64,000 nt of DNA, taken from assembly GCA_020310875.1 (NCBI GenBank), contig CM035406.1, positions 224,274,415-224,338,414 on the forward strand, read 5' to 3'. The stretch comes from Ceratopteris richardii. Its lineage: Eukaryota; Streptophyta; Polypodiopsida; Polypodiales; Pteridaceae. Shown piece after piece: positions 35,945 through 46,809 of this stretch. The notes under the pieces are model-generated. The model made no database searches, was not told where the DNA came from, and saw only the letters and a list, made by a program, of their open reading frames with translations. A program made the translations under genes and the position numbers. How positions within the stretch are numbered: the stretch's first letter is position 1; every line of letters starts with the position of its first letter.

Positions 35945-36502
35945 AATACCTTGAGCCACTCATAGATCCTTCTTTGTTGGTCCCCATACATCCCTATGAA
36001 TGAGCTCTAGTAATCCATCATGTTTGAATCCTTTCTTTTGAAATGGTAACCTGTGTGCTTTTCCCATTTGACATGCTTCATATTTATAAACCATATGTTG
36101 ACTTTGCACATTTGGTAATCCTAGTATAGACTGATTAGCAACCATAGCTTTAATTCCTCTTTCATTGAAATGACCTAATCTCTTATGCCAGAGATCAAGT
36201 TCTGTAATCACTTCTTCACCATGTGTGAGCAAAGCTTGACCAATGTTCCCTTGTACTCTTAAAGTAAAGAGTCTACCTCCTTTCTTACTAGAGACAAATA
36301 CTCCTTCATTTGTAAACCTGACTTGAAAACCTTTTTCAACTATCTGTCCCACACTAATCAAGTTTTTAGGTATTGTAGGAACATACAAAACATTGGTTAG
36401 CAAATATGCTCCACTCTTACATTTCACATTTCCATTTAAATGTACACTATGTCTTGTATTATCACCTGTTTGAACTGTATGACTAGAAATGCCTTTTTCC
36501 AA
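35945..36502 (-). pseudogene. copia D pre-integrase and integrase N-terminal part
   Basis: Open 36502-35960: 'VLYVPTIPKNLISVGQIVEKG', 'LWHKRLGH' (the HH of the zinc site), then 'MVYKYEACQMGKAHR', where the first Cys of the CC pair is Tyr. 'LIHRDVWGPTKK' carries the first catalytic Asp. A single-base loss after 'GPTKK' shifts the frame, and the other frame continues with 'SGSRYYVLVIDDATRW' (second Asp) to about 35880. The broken zinc site would itself be disabling. Confidence 0.9.
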
Positions 36503-36505
36503 TTC

Positions 36506-37669
36506 TCACATCAATTCTATGTTTCCTGACAAATGATTAGAACATCCAGAGTCAATGTAAAATACCTTTAGATCTTCTTTATGTGATGTACGAATTGAAT
36601 TCATCATCAATGATGTATAACGTTCATTTTGTGTGTCATTTGCATAGTTGTAGTAGGTGGTGTTGTAGGATTTATTCTGTCCCCAACTTCTTCCTCCACC
36701 TCTACCATAGCCTCCTCTTTGACTTTGTCTACCTCTTTGAAAATTACTTTGATATCTTCCACCTCGGCCTCTACTACTGTTATTCTGATTTTGATTTGAT
36801 CCTTGCTGATTGTGCCAACAGTCACGAGCCAAATGATTACTCAATCCACAGATCCAGCAAGCCTTCTTGTTGTTATTTTGATTACCTCTTCCTCTTCCAA
36901 AACCTCTTGCTCTTCCTTTGCCTGTGCCTCTACCTCTTGCAAAATAAACTTGACAACTTGACTCTTCTTCATCCTTTGCTTTACCTTTATCTCCTTTCTT
37001 CTTCTTCTTCATGTACATTGCAGAACTTTGTCCTTTATCTCCATCTCCCTTCAATTCTTGCTCAAATGTGAGCATCGAACCAAGCAACTGGTTCAAATCT
37101 GGAACATAATTATTTAATGAAAGTTCTGTTGATAATACAAAATGTTACCACCTTTCATCTCCTCTCAAACCTATAAGTAATTGAGCAATCAACCTGTGAT
37201 CCTCAATATCTTCATCTATGGATCCAAGACTATCTGCTAGATCCTTCATCTTAGTGACATAATCACTAATACTTTGACTTGGCTTCTTCTTGAATGTTGT
37301 AAACTCTGACCATAGACTTGCTTTCCTTGCTTTTATAGTACTTTGGAAATGATATTCCAATGCATTCCATATATCTTCAGATGATTCCAATCCTCTAATG
37401 TGTGGTAGCAAATGATCAGAGATTGTATTGTAAATGTAGGCTTTTGCACTTGCATCCTTCTTCTGCCAATGCTTTAAAGCATCAAGTTCTTCTTTCTTTG
37501 GTCGGATTTCATCTTCAAATACTCGCTTCTCTTCTTCACCTGTTACATATACCATGAGATCCTTACTCATAAGTAAGGCTTTCATTCTCATTATCCATGT
37601 GGGGTAATTATCTCTGTCCAGTTTGTCAATGGAGATATGGTCTGCCATACTCCTTTCCTTCTGGTGCAA
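36506..37669 (-). pseudogene. copia D gag and protease
   Basis: gag is open 37669-37145 ('SIDKLDRDNYPTWIMRMKALL', 'WQKKDASAKAYIYNTISD', 'ISDYVTKMKDLADSLGS'), then shifts frame near 37140. 37096-36506 carries a Lys-rich tract, a Gly/Arg-rich tract, an intact CCHC knuckle 'CWICGLSNHLARDC' (about 36870-36829) and a Gly/Gln/Ser-rich linker. The protease active site 'FYIDSGCSNHLSGN' is near 36565, ending at a stop. The upstream Met at 37648 (MADH...) is an equally plausible start. The long plus-strand frame opposite (36583-37071) is a shadow. Confidence 0.9.
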
Positions 37670-37839
37670 CCTTTTAAGGATAAAGAATAATACCTTTTGG
37701 AGTTCTTTGTGTATGAGGATACTTTTGAGGTAATCTTTTGATGCCTTGTGTCTTCAAATGCTTCACCTTTCAACCTTTAATGAAAAACTTTTCAAAACTT
37801 CTTGTACCTTTGCCGCCTTCTCCTCTTTAAGACTTTTCT

Positions 37840-37852
37840 ACTCTGATATCAC
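37840..37852 (-). promoter_or_regulatory. primer binding site of copia D
   Basis: Minus-strand 'TGATATCAGAG' lies two to three bases inside the 5' LTR end (37854). It corresponds to the initiator-Met tRNA site, with one change from the site in E. Confidence 0.8.
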
Positions 37853-37853
37853 T

Positions 37854-38960
37854 TGTTGATCTGTAAAACACCACAAGAAATGAACTAATGTGATACTAGA
37901 ACACCTATATGGTCACCATTAACTCATTGCCACTCCAAACTTTGAGAACTGATAGCCAAAATCAAGAACTTATCTTCTTTAGAATTTTCCAGTCAGTGAA
38001 ATGATATACCTTCAGTATTTTGCTAATTGCTTTTTGTTCAAATATTATTTCTCCAAGATCTTTTGATGGATGAAAATACAAGAGTAGAGCTTTCCAACAA
38101 CCTATTGCAAGAAACGGATCTCTAGAACTCAAGTTATGGCCTTCACAAGATCACCCTATATGACTTTCCAAAACTGGAAATTTTGCCTCTTTTAGTAATT
38201 CTGAGTGTCTAAAAATGAAAATTCGATGCCTAGCATCAACTTGCAACCAAAAGTCGATGCTAGGTATCGACTTTCAACTTTTTCAGCCACTTTTTCAGCA
38301 CCAAAATTAGCCTATGAACAGAATACATGAGCAAGACCACTTTTATGTGGGAAATTGATGCCAAGCATCGACTTTATGCTGAAACTCGATGCCAGGCATC
38401 AAGTTGCTCCACAAACTTCATCTTTTCAAGAAGATTCATCAGTAGATATAAGTCAGATATGAAGATAAGGACTTATCAGCTAGGATTCGATGCTAGGCAT
38501 CGACTTCTTCCCGCATAAAACTCAACCTTTCAACATACATTCGATGTCAGACATCGACTTGCTTGGAAAACTTCAACCTTTCAAATCATTACAGAGAAGA
38601 CAAACACTGGAGATGGAAGAAGAAGACTTATACACAAAACTTTAATAAACTCTTTCCATAACTATGAAACCTCACAAATGCACAAGTGCTTTCTCATGTA
38701 GAGAAGCCCGACTATTCTCAGTCATACAAAATGAGTACTAACTCACTTTCTCATTGTCTTCCTTTTTCGCGTTAGTTGATACCAACTTACTTATATAGAT
38801 TTTCTTATTCTCGTGATTTTTAAAAAACTTCTAGAAGTAAAGTGAACTAACTTTATAAATATAATGCACTTGTGAATTTGTCCCTTCACATAGGCATGTG
38901 GTTTTCTTATGAAGCTTTGACCTTCAGATATATATCCAATTAGTGATTGTTTGTCCAACA
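37854..38960 (-). repeat. copia D 5' LTR
   Basis: 1,107 bp with TG..CA ends (plus strand TGTTGATC...GTCCAACA). Its first 98 bp on the minus strand pair with the 3' LTR remnant. It contains the six-copy dyad motif array at 38223-38560. Confidence 0.88.
38223..38560. promoter_or_regulatory. six copies of a 20-bp dyad motif in the D LTR U3 region
   Basis: Motif TCGATGYYAGRCATCRACTT at 38223-38242, 38254-38273, 38355-38374, 38386-38405, 38487-38506 and 38541-38560, all in the same direction. Each has one to three mismatches and an internal palindrome (ATGCYWGGCAT type). Start-to-start spacings are 31, 101, 31, 101 and 54. Position is about 400-740 bp from the LTR start on the element's coding strand, where U3 enhancers lie in LTR elements. 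A regulatory role is inferred. Confidence 0.7.
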
Positions 38961-39135
38961 GCTACATCTCTACTCCTTGGGCCTATCCTCCCCCCAAGAA
39001 GAAACTAGCTATGGGTCCAATGGTAGAGGGAAACCACACCTCTAATCCAAGCTGCTGGAAATCCCATACAAAAATTAATGTCCTCAAGATAATGTGATTC
39101 AACCACGTCTCCCTTTACAAGGACACAAAATTGCA
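38961..39135 (-). mobile_element. LINE copy L2, right part
   Basis: Continues the LINE broken by copia D. It aligns with 22430-22590 of L1 ('gtagagggaaaccacacc', 'cctcaagataatgtgattca'). Its first ~28 bp repeat, imperfectly, the last LINE bases left of D (33350-33378). Confidence 0.78.
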
Positions 39136-39671
39136 AATACAACTTCGCTGTGCATCCGCCACACCTCCATAGGTTCATTCATCCATCTTATGCCTTAAAA
39201 GATGGCTTTAATGAAGGAGACGATTTGTAGATGCTTTGATAGAAGAATTTGCCTTCCAAGTGTTTACCCCTCTTCACATTTAGATGTCTATAAACCCGCA
39301 AGGGAATCTCATTCTTTCCTCTTTGGAGGCAATAGCTATATAAAAGGCACTGTGATTGAAGTCTGACCTGCCAGAATTGATTCAGCGACTTGAAGATGTC
39401 CACATCATTCTACTACAGTCCTTCGCTCTATCAATTAGACTTTAACAAACATAGCTTCTTCCTTGCAGTGTTCCAATTACAGGAGCACAACAGCATGCAC
39501 ACTCTCGATTGAGATGTGCTTGACTCAGCCACTCCACATCTAGACTGAACATTCAAGTGGTTGGTTGGATGGATAGAACGAGCCTAGACACCAAAAAAAA
39601 AACAGGGTGGTTTCCCCCAGCCACCCATGTGCAACCTCCTCCTCCTTTACTTTGTAAGGAATAGAAAATGC
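39136..39671. other. unrecognised interval
   Basis: No domain recognised. It may include more LINE-flanking DNA on the left. Confidence 0.3.
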
Positions 39672-39811
39672 TCAGGTGCCTTCTTGCTTGGTTGCAGATG
39701 CAAGATTCTTACCATCAAATTCCTTTAGCTTCCTAACAGCATACTCATCGGTATCATCCCCAAAAACAACACGTTATACCCCTTCTTGTGCCCTCCTTGG
39801 CTGAGAATGGA
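39672..39811 (-). pseudogene. cytosolic HSP90 fragment
   Basis: Minus strand, ~46 codons. 'HKKGYNVLF' is followed after a one-base frame change by 'DDTDEYAVRKLKEFDGKNLA' and 'SATKQEGT', then TGA at 39674-39672. In plant cytosolic HSP90 chaperones the same block reads as the KKGYEVL / DEYAV..LKEF.GKKL / SATKEGL segment of the middle-to-C-terminal region. Nothing of the rest of the ~700-residue protein is present on either side; DNA further right has only a possible 'PF' match before similarity stops. It is a small host-gene fragment, not a gene. Capture by a transposon or debris of a processed copy are both possible. Confidence 0.72.
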
Positions 39812-41224
39812 TGCCACCAATACGGAAAAACTCTCTCCGCTGCCAACTTGAGAGCTAAAAGACTCCTTTGGTGCCCTCTCCTGCCACTTCTGCCCGAGCA
39901 CACCTCCGTCCACTGTCCATAAGTGAGAGATTCTGAGAGAGAAAGAGGGAGAATTATTATTTTTTTCTTCTTTCTTCTCCACTCCACCCACTAACCCACC
40001 ACTCTGACATACTACTACCCCTCCATACACGCACACCTGCACACATTTTTTCTCATTAATTTATTATTTTATATTTTTTTCCTTTTCCCAAAACAGATAT
40101 GAGAACAAAAATGTATACATACAAATACACGATAATTACACAAGTAACAAAAATGTAGATGACTCATTGTTATGGAACAGATTAGCCAATGAAAATACAG
40201 TAAATCAAAGAGCACCAATTTGAAATTTTTCGTCTTTCCACATATGGGTTCTTCTTTGCCATCTTTTCTTGCAAAGCTAAATTCATTTCATAATCGAATA
40301 CCAAATTCTCATACCATTACCTCCTCCGAGCCACATCAATTGCTCATAGTTACTTACCATCGATAAACAACTTTCCTTGAAAAAACACCTACAATCAAAA
40401 GGGTTACTCTACAAAATGGAAGCATATTTGTGCCCAAAAAACCAACAATATATACAGCTAACATACTCCCCTCCACTTATTTGCGACGTCGTCCTTGACG
40501 AGCAATATGAGATGCTTCCGTGTTCCTGCAAAAACAATCAAGTTATGTGCACAAAAAACTTTTGATCCAATTAACCTTACCTTTTTTTTGGCCTCCACTC
40601 CTCTCTTCGAGTCATCTGCTTACTCTAGGAAATCTGTTACTCAACAAAAATATTAGTAATACCAAAAAAACATCAACCAAAAAGCATGTCAAGACAACAC
40701 AGCAATGATCATGCAAACCAGAATAACGTGTCAATGCACACTTGGTTCTACTATGATTTCCCATTTTATCATGCTATCGAGTCTCGACCTCTCCAATTTT
40801 TGTATTTGACTTCCCCCTGATTCATATCGTTTCTTTCCAAGCTTTTATATCTCTCTCGTGTTTACCATTCCCTTTTCACCTCTTCTCTCATTTTTCTTTT
40901 TCTTTGCTCTCTTCTTTATTCGTCAATTGAGTCCAACTTTTCAACTTTCTAGTAGTCCATTCACTTCTCTCTGAAGATATTGACCATGCATGCACATCGG
41001 CAAGGACTACTTAGGTCTAACCTAGGTTTACTTGCACAAAATTGCTCGTCCTCGATGTGATTCAAGACTTCACAAGTTGTTGCACAACCTAAGGTTTGAA
41101 GTGCACAACCTTCAAGAGGCTCACAAACAAACAAGATAACTAGCACGATTAGGTCTGTCAAGTCCAAGTCTTCTATAGACGTGTAGCGAACTAGATTTCA
41201 GCCAAGCCTGAGCTTTGATTTGAC
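39812..41224. other. mostly unrecognised; possible gypsy LTR/PPT at 40466
   Basis: AT-rich, with no coding region I can name. The minus strand at 40476-40466 reads 'gtggaggggag', preceded by 'gacgacgtcgcaaataa', the usual context of a gypsy polypurine tract just before the 3' LTR. No matching LTR pair was found, so this is tentative. Confidence 0.35.
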
Positions 41225-42478
41225 ATGCTTCATCAGGAATATCCATTAGCCCATATCCCCACGACACATAAACACTTATTCCCATCCAGGCATCCAACCC
41301 TCTCCTCTCTTCTATCCCCCCTCAAGAGAGGAATCTCTTTTCTCTTTTTTTTTTCTTTTTCTTTTTATTCTCTTTTATTTATTTATTTACGCACGATGCA
41401 CAATGCTAGGCCTATGCAAAACGGACGTCAGCACGTAGCTTTGACCACCCGATCAAGGTTGGTCCACGCGCCTACTAGCCCACTACAACGCACCGACAAC
41501 ACATACATATACAAGATTATTTCTTTCTTGCTTTTGTTTTTTTTTTTCAATTCCAAAGTCTCGAGAATTAGGAGACAAAAGAAAGGGCCTCATGTCCCAA
41601 CCAACCCAACACATCACATACATACATATAACCCCTCATGGACATCCTAATGAAGCATATCATCTCTCTGCTGCTACTCGAGCTAAAATCTAGCCACTAC
41701 ACTCTATGGTCAACTCTTTCCCTTAAGACTCGCACAAACTAACCATCTCATCAATTTCCAAGCTCAAAAAGTGTCACTTAGTCTCCCATGTTTGTAATAC
41801 AACTTGATCTGTCTATCCTCACACCTCAGACTCGCAATTCTAATGAAGCCAACCCTAGTCAGACCTACGTTATCCTTGCCAATGGCATACCTAGTCAAAC
41901 ACATACTACCATGAATCCACTTTTGCTTTTCTCTCAAGTTCTTCACTCAATCTCTTCCAATTCATAAGCTTTTCACTCTCTAAATGAACTGTCCCCTCCA
42001 CTTGTATTTCTTCTTGATCTTTCCTAATGCTCTCTCTCCTTCTACTTTTTTCACCTACTCTCATCTCTTCAACTTACATTTGACCTCCTCAATCATCACC
42101 TCATCTTCTTCTACTCTTTATTGTTTCCATCGACTTCCTCATTCATTTCTCCCAACAAGGCATTGGCTTGCAAACACTAGATAGGATCCCACCCCTTTCA
42201 AGCTTCATCTCCCTCTTGTTCAAAAACCAATCCTTGCCCCAAATTCTCCTCAGATCCACCCCGTTCCAAGCCTCTCCAAAACCACCCCCAACAAAAGAAT
42301 CATCACCTCACAAAACGCTCATATCCTTGCCTTACAAACTCAATCCATCCTCCTCTAGTGTTGCAAAGCCAACATCTAATTGAGATGAAGACACACTCAT
42401 CACTTCTCATCAATATCTTTCATTCTCTTTCGACATTCTGACACCTGTGTCACTTCACCTTCGCAAGCTCATAACTTC

Positions 42479-43438
42479 CTACAAAGGCCCATCTTCTCCA
42501 AAATGATCGTCTTCTTCAAAACACGGGCTCATACGACACAACCACATAGTTCCCAATGTTGTCTGTTCGAATTCACTAGCCACATCATGTAGATCATGAA
42601 ATTTTTGCTCACATTTTGCTACACCCTTACATTCTCTCTCTACCTTCTCGTAAAAAACATTGACGCGTTTTGAAAATTTATCTTTCCTTGCGACCTCTTG
42701 ATCCATTGTGAGAGCATCTCCCTCACTAATTTTGTTTTCACATTTTCTTACACATTCAAGCTCATTATGATCCATTCGCTCAACAAGAATCTTTGAATTC
42801 CCTTTTCTTTTCCCTCTTCCATCACTTGTTCTTCACTTACAATCCTTTCTAAAGTCTTCGGGATATTCTTCCTTGATGGTTATGTCATATTTACCTTGCT
42901 AGCCTTGACTTCTTGGGTAATTTTTTTTCTAATCTCACTTCCATCTCCCTCTCCTTTTTTACTCCCACACACTCTATCTCCATTAACTTCTTCTCTAGAT
43001 CTTGATTCTTTCTTAGTCCTACATTCCTTCGACTCAAGATGTCAAGAACCCAATCTCTCTTCTTTTCCTTTCGATGCTATCTTCTATATTTTTGTTCTTT
43101 CCTAGTTTTGTACCTTTTCCATCAACGCTTCAACTTTTTGTTCTTATTCTTTCACTCCCTATTTTCTCTCTTTGGATTTTTTGATCAATTTCCCATCTCT
43201 TGATCAACTCTCAAAATCCTTCATTTTCTTGCACTAATTGATCTATCCTTTTACTTTCCTTATTCCTTATGTCTTGTGTATACTTAAACCACTCATGAGC
43301 CACTCTCTCTATTTCCTTCACTTTTTCTTCATGTTTTGTCCTACATTCCTTTTCTTGTGCCAACTCACTCTCTAGGTGAGAAACCACATCTCTTAGTTTT
43401 TCTACGTCATGTTCTAATTGTTTGAATTTGCGTTGCAA
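42479..43438 (-). pseudogene. G3 coiled-coil coding segment
   Basis: Open 43438-43211: 'FKQLEHDVEKLRDVVSHLES', 'ELAQEKECRTKHEEKVKEIE', 'RVAHEWFKYTQDIRNKESKR' and 'IDQLVQENEGF', a clear heptad-like helix. The middle part is frame-broken. It is open again at 42775-42479 ('MDHNELECVRKCENKISEGD', 'FYEKVERECKGVAKCEQKF'). Probably the C-terminal extension of gag in this element. No enzyme motif. Confidence 0.6.
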
Positions 43439-43449
43439 CCCAACATCTT

Positions 43450-45050
43450 CTAGGGCTTCACATTCGATTCCATCACAACTTCTGGCATTATGATTGCATT
43501 ATTATTGTGGCCATCTTTCTCCCTTGCAAGTATGGATTCTTGCTTCTTGGGCCTCTCATCTCCACATGGTCTTCCTTCGCATCTACTTGCTTGAGCTCGA
43601 GGAACCACTCCTACCTCTGGAACACCTTGGTTAACAATAATCTGTCTTCTTGGTTTCGATTGCACTTTGGATCTACAATCATCAAAACCTTCAACTTTCC
43701 TCACATTTGGACTAAGACAAGGGCTCATGGATATATCTCCTCTGAGTTCTGCGACCTTTGCAACATACTCATCTTTTTCTAGTTCCCTTATCCTATCATA
43801 TCTATTCATAGGAGCATCAACCCTCGATCCTTGTAGGCTTGGCCATTCTCTTGCCATGTGTCCCATTTGATTGCAACTCCAACAAACTGATTTCCTTCAG
43901 TCCAATTGCACTCTTCTTGTATATGCTTGTGTACTCCAATTCCTTGTTCTTTTCAATGTCCCATTTTCTTGAAGATCTTGGAGTATCTTTCCATTCCAAG
44001 AATGTGCACCACACATTTTCTCTCTTCTCCATTTATCATTTGGATGCAATATCATCCATTGCTTAGGAGACGGTAATGCTCTCACATTCATTGGGAAGCA
44101 AGTGGGTTTAACTCTTGCAACGAGATCGGATTTTAGTTCTTATAGGATCTCCACTATCTTCTCCTCATTGAAATGAAATCAACCATTTTAGAGTTCTCTG
44201 GGTATTCTTGTAGGCTTCTTGATGGTAAGATTGGTCTCTCTCTATGCATTTAAAGTCCCCATCGGACCTCTTCCCAAACCCTGGCTTCATACTTTGCCTC
44301 GTCCAGACTAGCCGGTCTCTTTAACCTAATATATCATTTGAGTTTTTCATCATTCAAGCCTACTAGGAACCCTCTTTTTAAGGTATCCCTATCAGGTGCA
44401 CTATTTCCCAACTTCCTCACAAAGGTATCCATTCGATCAATATATGTATCAATACTCTCGGTGGCCCTTTGTCATAAGTGGTCCAATTCTTCAGCTAGTT
44501 TCTCTTCAAAACCCAAACCTCTAAACTTCCTCAAGAAGTTAGTTTTCAATCATCATAAGACGTTCTCTCATGCAAATTGATGTTTGCATACCATTCAATT
44601 GCATCACCTCTCAAAGTTGAGGGAAAGACCCGCAATTTTCTACTGTCATCCACTATCTCATGGGCACCACATATTAGCTCAAATAATTGAATGTGGGCAT
44701 CGAGATCTTCATTGGAGGAGCCTACAAAGCGTGGAAAGTCGCCAAAAGGAGTTGCGTGTCTCTGAGCAATCTCTTTAACAAGAACCAAGGCAATTGTGGG
44801 GCCCAATGGCTGTGCCACACGATTGGGGCACCAAGCGAACTCGTAGCACTCTTTATGAGATATGCTAAGCCAAGTCCCACCGGGCGTTCCAAATGATGTG
44901 CTTTTATGAAGCCGCAGAGAAGTTTCTTTTCCACCACTAAATCGCTTAGATGTCTATTTTTGAGGAATATTTACTTGCCCTCAGCTCGCGAACATGCGCC
45001 AATGCACTCCTTTTTTCGATCCCCAGTAGGATTGCCAAATGTAGTGGTCA
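43450..45050 (-). pseudogene. G3 gag remnant
   Basis: The N-terminal part begins near 45050 ('MTTTFGNPTGDRKK') and then shifts frame. The capsid block at 44818-44546 reads 'FPRFVGSSNEDLDAHIQLFE' and 'LRVFPSTLRGDAIEWYANIN', diagnostic of gypsy-type retrotransposon gag. A decayed stretch follows to 43890. The zinc knuckle at 43884-43843 is C-W-S-C...H...W: the last Cys is replaced by Trp. The acidic tail to 43450 leads into the coiled coil. Confidence 0.8.
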
Positions 45051-45170
45051 TAATGCCCAGGAGAAAGATGATGGAATGTACTTATGTTTTTCCCAAGCTC
45101 TTGGAATTGGCCCAAGTGTATGTCTTGGAACCCAAAGTTATCTCTCAAAGTGATATTTTTCTTACATATG

Positions 45171-45350
45171 CTCTAGCTCGTACACCCCCCCCTGCTCACA
45201 CGTTCCTTAATGTTTCCACACAATCCTCCTTCTCAGGCATACATCTTTACACATGTAATTGGCCACACTCTCACCTACCCACACACACTCACATCCTCAC
45301 ATACACCAACACACACACCCACTCTTACAAACATTCATTCACACACTTGC
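45171..45350. repeat. CA/ACAC-rich simple sequence
   Basis: Runs of 'cacacaca', 'cacacactcacatcc' and 'caccaacacacacaccc', with a C7-8 run at about 45186-45193. Low-complexity; open frames across it are not coding. Confidence 0.75.
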
Positions 45351-46809
45351 AACCCGAAATAGTATTCAATATCAATCCCCTTTCTAGATACAGTGGGACT
45401 TAGATTTGCACCTCATGCACCTTCACACACAAGATCATGCATATATGCACCAATAGAATTACACCCTTTCATGCACTCTTCAAACTCTTGCTCTTAGGAA
45501 GTCACACACAAACACACATTCGCATACAATCAAACACACACTAACAACAACACTGATTGAGAAGATAGTCTCCAAATCACTACCTTGTCAACCTGATGCA
45601 ACACGAATACTCTCACCCTATGACAATGCCAAGACAAAGAGGGGATCATGGCAATACCACACTGTTGCATATACATTCTACTACCCACAACTCATTAGCG
45701 TGCCCATTATCTAATTTGAGCAAGTGCTGCTTTGCATTAGGAAAAAATGCACGATATGACCTACTAAATGTGCTTGCAAGGAAGCAACAAATGGATTCTC
45801 GGATGCTGCATGCAAAATAGTCTGTCTCCCCCAAGAACAAAAAGTGATAGAATTATAATCCTATGGCCAAATGTGTCAGATTTTACAACTAAGCTAAACC
45901 ATTCAAAACATTGATAATACAATCAATTTCATTACTCAGCAAAGTGTTCCCTATGCAAACCAGCTAAAAATAAATCTCACAATTGAGGAGCTTGGAGATG
46001 AGCAATCATATCAACCATCTCATTAGCCATGATATCACCAGTCGAGAAGAACCAACACTTCCAGAAACTGATCATTAGTTAAGAGATTGACTGAGATAGA
46101 GATTCCAATATAGAGGATATACCACTTTGATAGATCATTACCAGGTTCATTTCTTTATCCACGAAGATGCTCGCACCCTTGAACAGGTAAGAGACCGTTG
46201 AAGCTCATCAAAGGTTGCCACCATAAAGATTCAAGGCTTGCTTCTAATGCATAGTTTGGACTTCACTGATGGGAGCTTTTTCCCCTTTTAGTTGAGGTGG
46301 TCCTCATAAACCAAGCAAAAGCCCCCTTTCCAACCTAGAGAGATCTCCAACATATGACAAAACAGACCCTCAGAAAGACATATACACTTGCTTCAGCACC
46401 CGCAAGTTGATCAAAACCTCCACACAGAAACAATTGAAACCAAGAACGTAAAAATATCCCCACAATACTTTAAAAAATAGCTATAGCTCAAGACATGTTT
46501 GAGTGGAGAACTCGAGACTTTATCATGTCTAGAAGAAGATGGACTCAAAATATGGGTATAGTACTTCATGAACAATCATGTATGGTCCATTAAAGCTCAT
46601 GAATGTAAAGTTTCTATCTGCAAAAAACTAAGAAAACAACATCTCCCCTCCGTTTTCAATACTTCTAAGAAGGCCAACATATCTTTCTAAGTTCACAACC
46701 TGTAATATTTGTATCAATCCCAGAATTAACCCTTGCCTGACAGATACTCAATGATTTTGCACTGCAAGAAGCCCTCTTTTTATACAACACGTGTTAGGAA
46801 AGGTTTTCA
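45351..46809. other. unrecognised interval
   Basis: No domain or repeat partner identified. It could include the 5' LTR of G3, but no second LTR copy was found to support this. Confidence 0.3.

Larger units (their letters stand above)
33374..38960 (-). mobile_element. Ty1/copia element D, 3' LTR truncated
   Basis: Minus-strand copia. 5' LTR 38960-37854 (1,107 bp, TGTTGGAC...GATCAACA on the minus strand), primer site, gag, PR, INT, RT, RNase H, purine tract, then only 98 bp of the 3' LTR (33471-33374). It sits inside LINE L2. The coding region is comparatively well preserved, broken by about six lesions. Confidence 0.93.
41225..45170 (-). mobile_element. gypsy-like gag + coiled-coil element G3, no pol seen
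   Basis: Minus strand: gag (45050-43450), then ~1 kb of Lys/Glu-rich coiled-coil coding (43438-42479) and decayed charged sequence to about 41760. No protease, RT, RNase H or integrase motif was recognised anywhere in the interval. The plus strand is strikingly pyrimidine-rich, as the coiled-coil coding strand demands. The LTRs were not located, so limits are approximate. Confidence 0.6.

Noticed and set aside
36583-37071. 162-codon plus-strand open frame
   Set aside because: It lies opposite the copia D gag/protease and mirrors its Gly/Arg-rich repeats; shadow frame.
38223-38560. CRISPR-like array of short repeats
   Set aside because: Plant nuclear context, irregular spacers and location inside an LTR; six imperfect dyads fit a promoter region instead.
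38961-38988. 28-bp target site duplication of copia D
   Set aside because: Copia elements make 5-bp duplications; the two segments are imperfect and are better read as overlapping LINE sequence.
41225-41650. 141-codon plus-strand open frame
   Set aside because: Composition is low-complexity (poly-T, CA/CT-rich), with no recognisable domain or gene context.
45906-46800. 5' LTR of G3
   Set aside because: No second copy of this sequence was found on the other side of G3, so the call cannot be supported.
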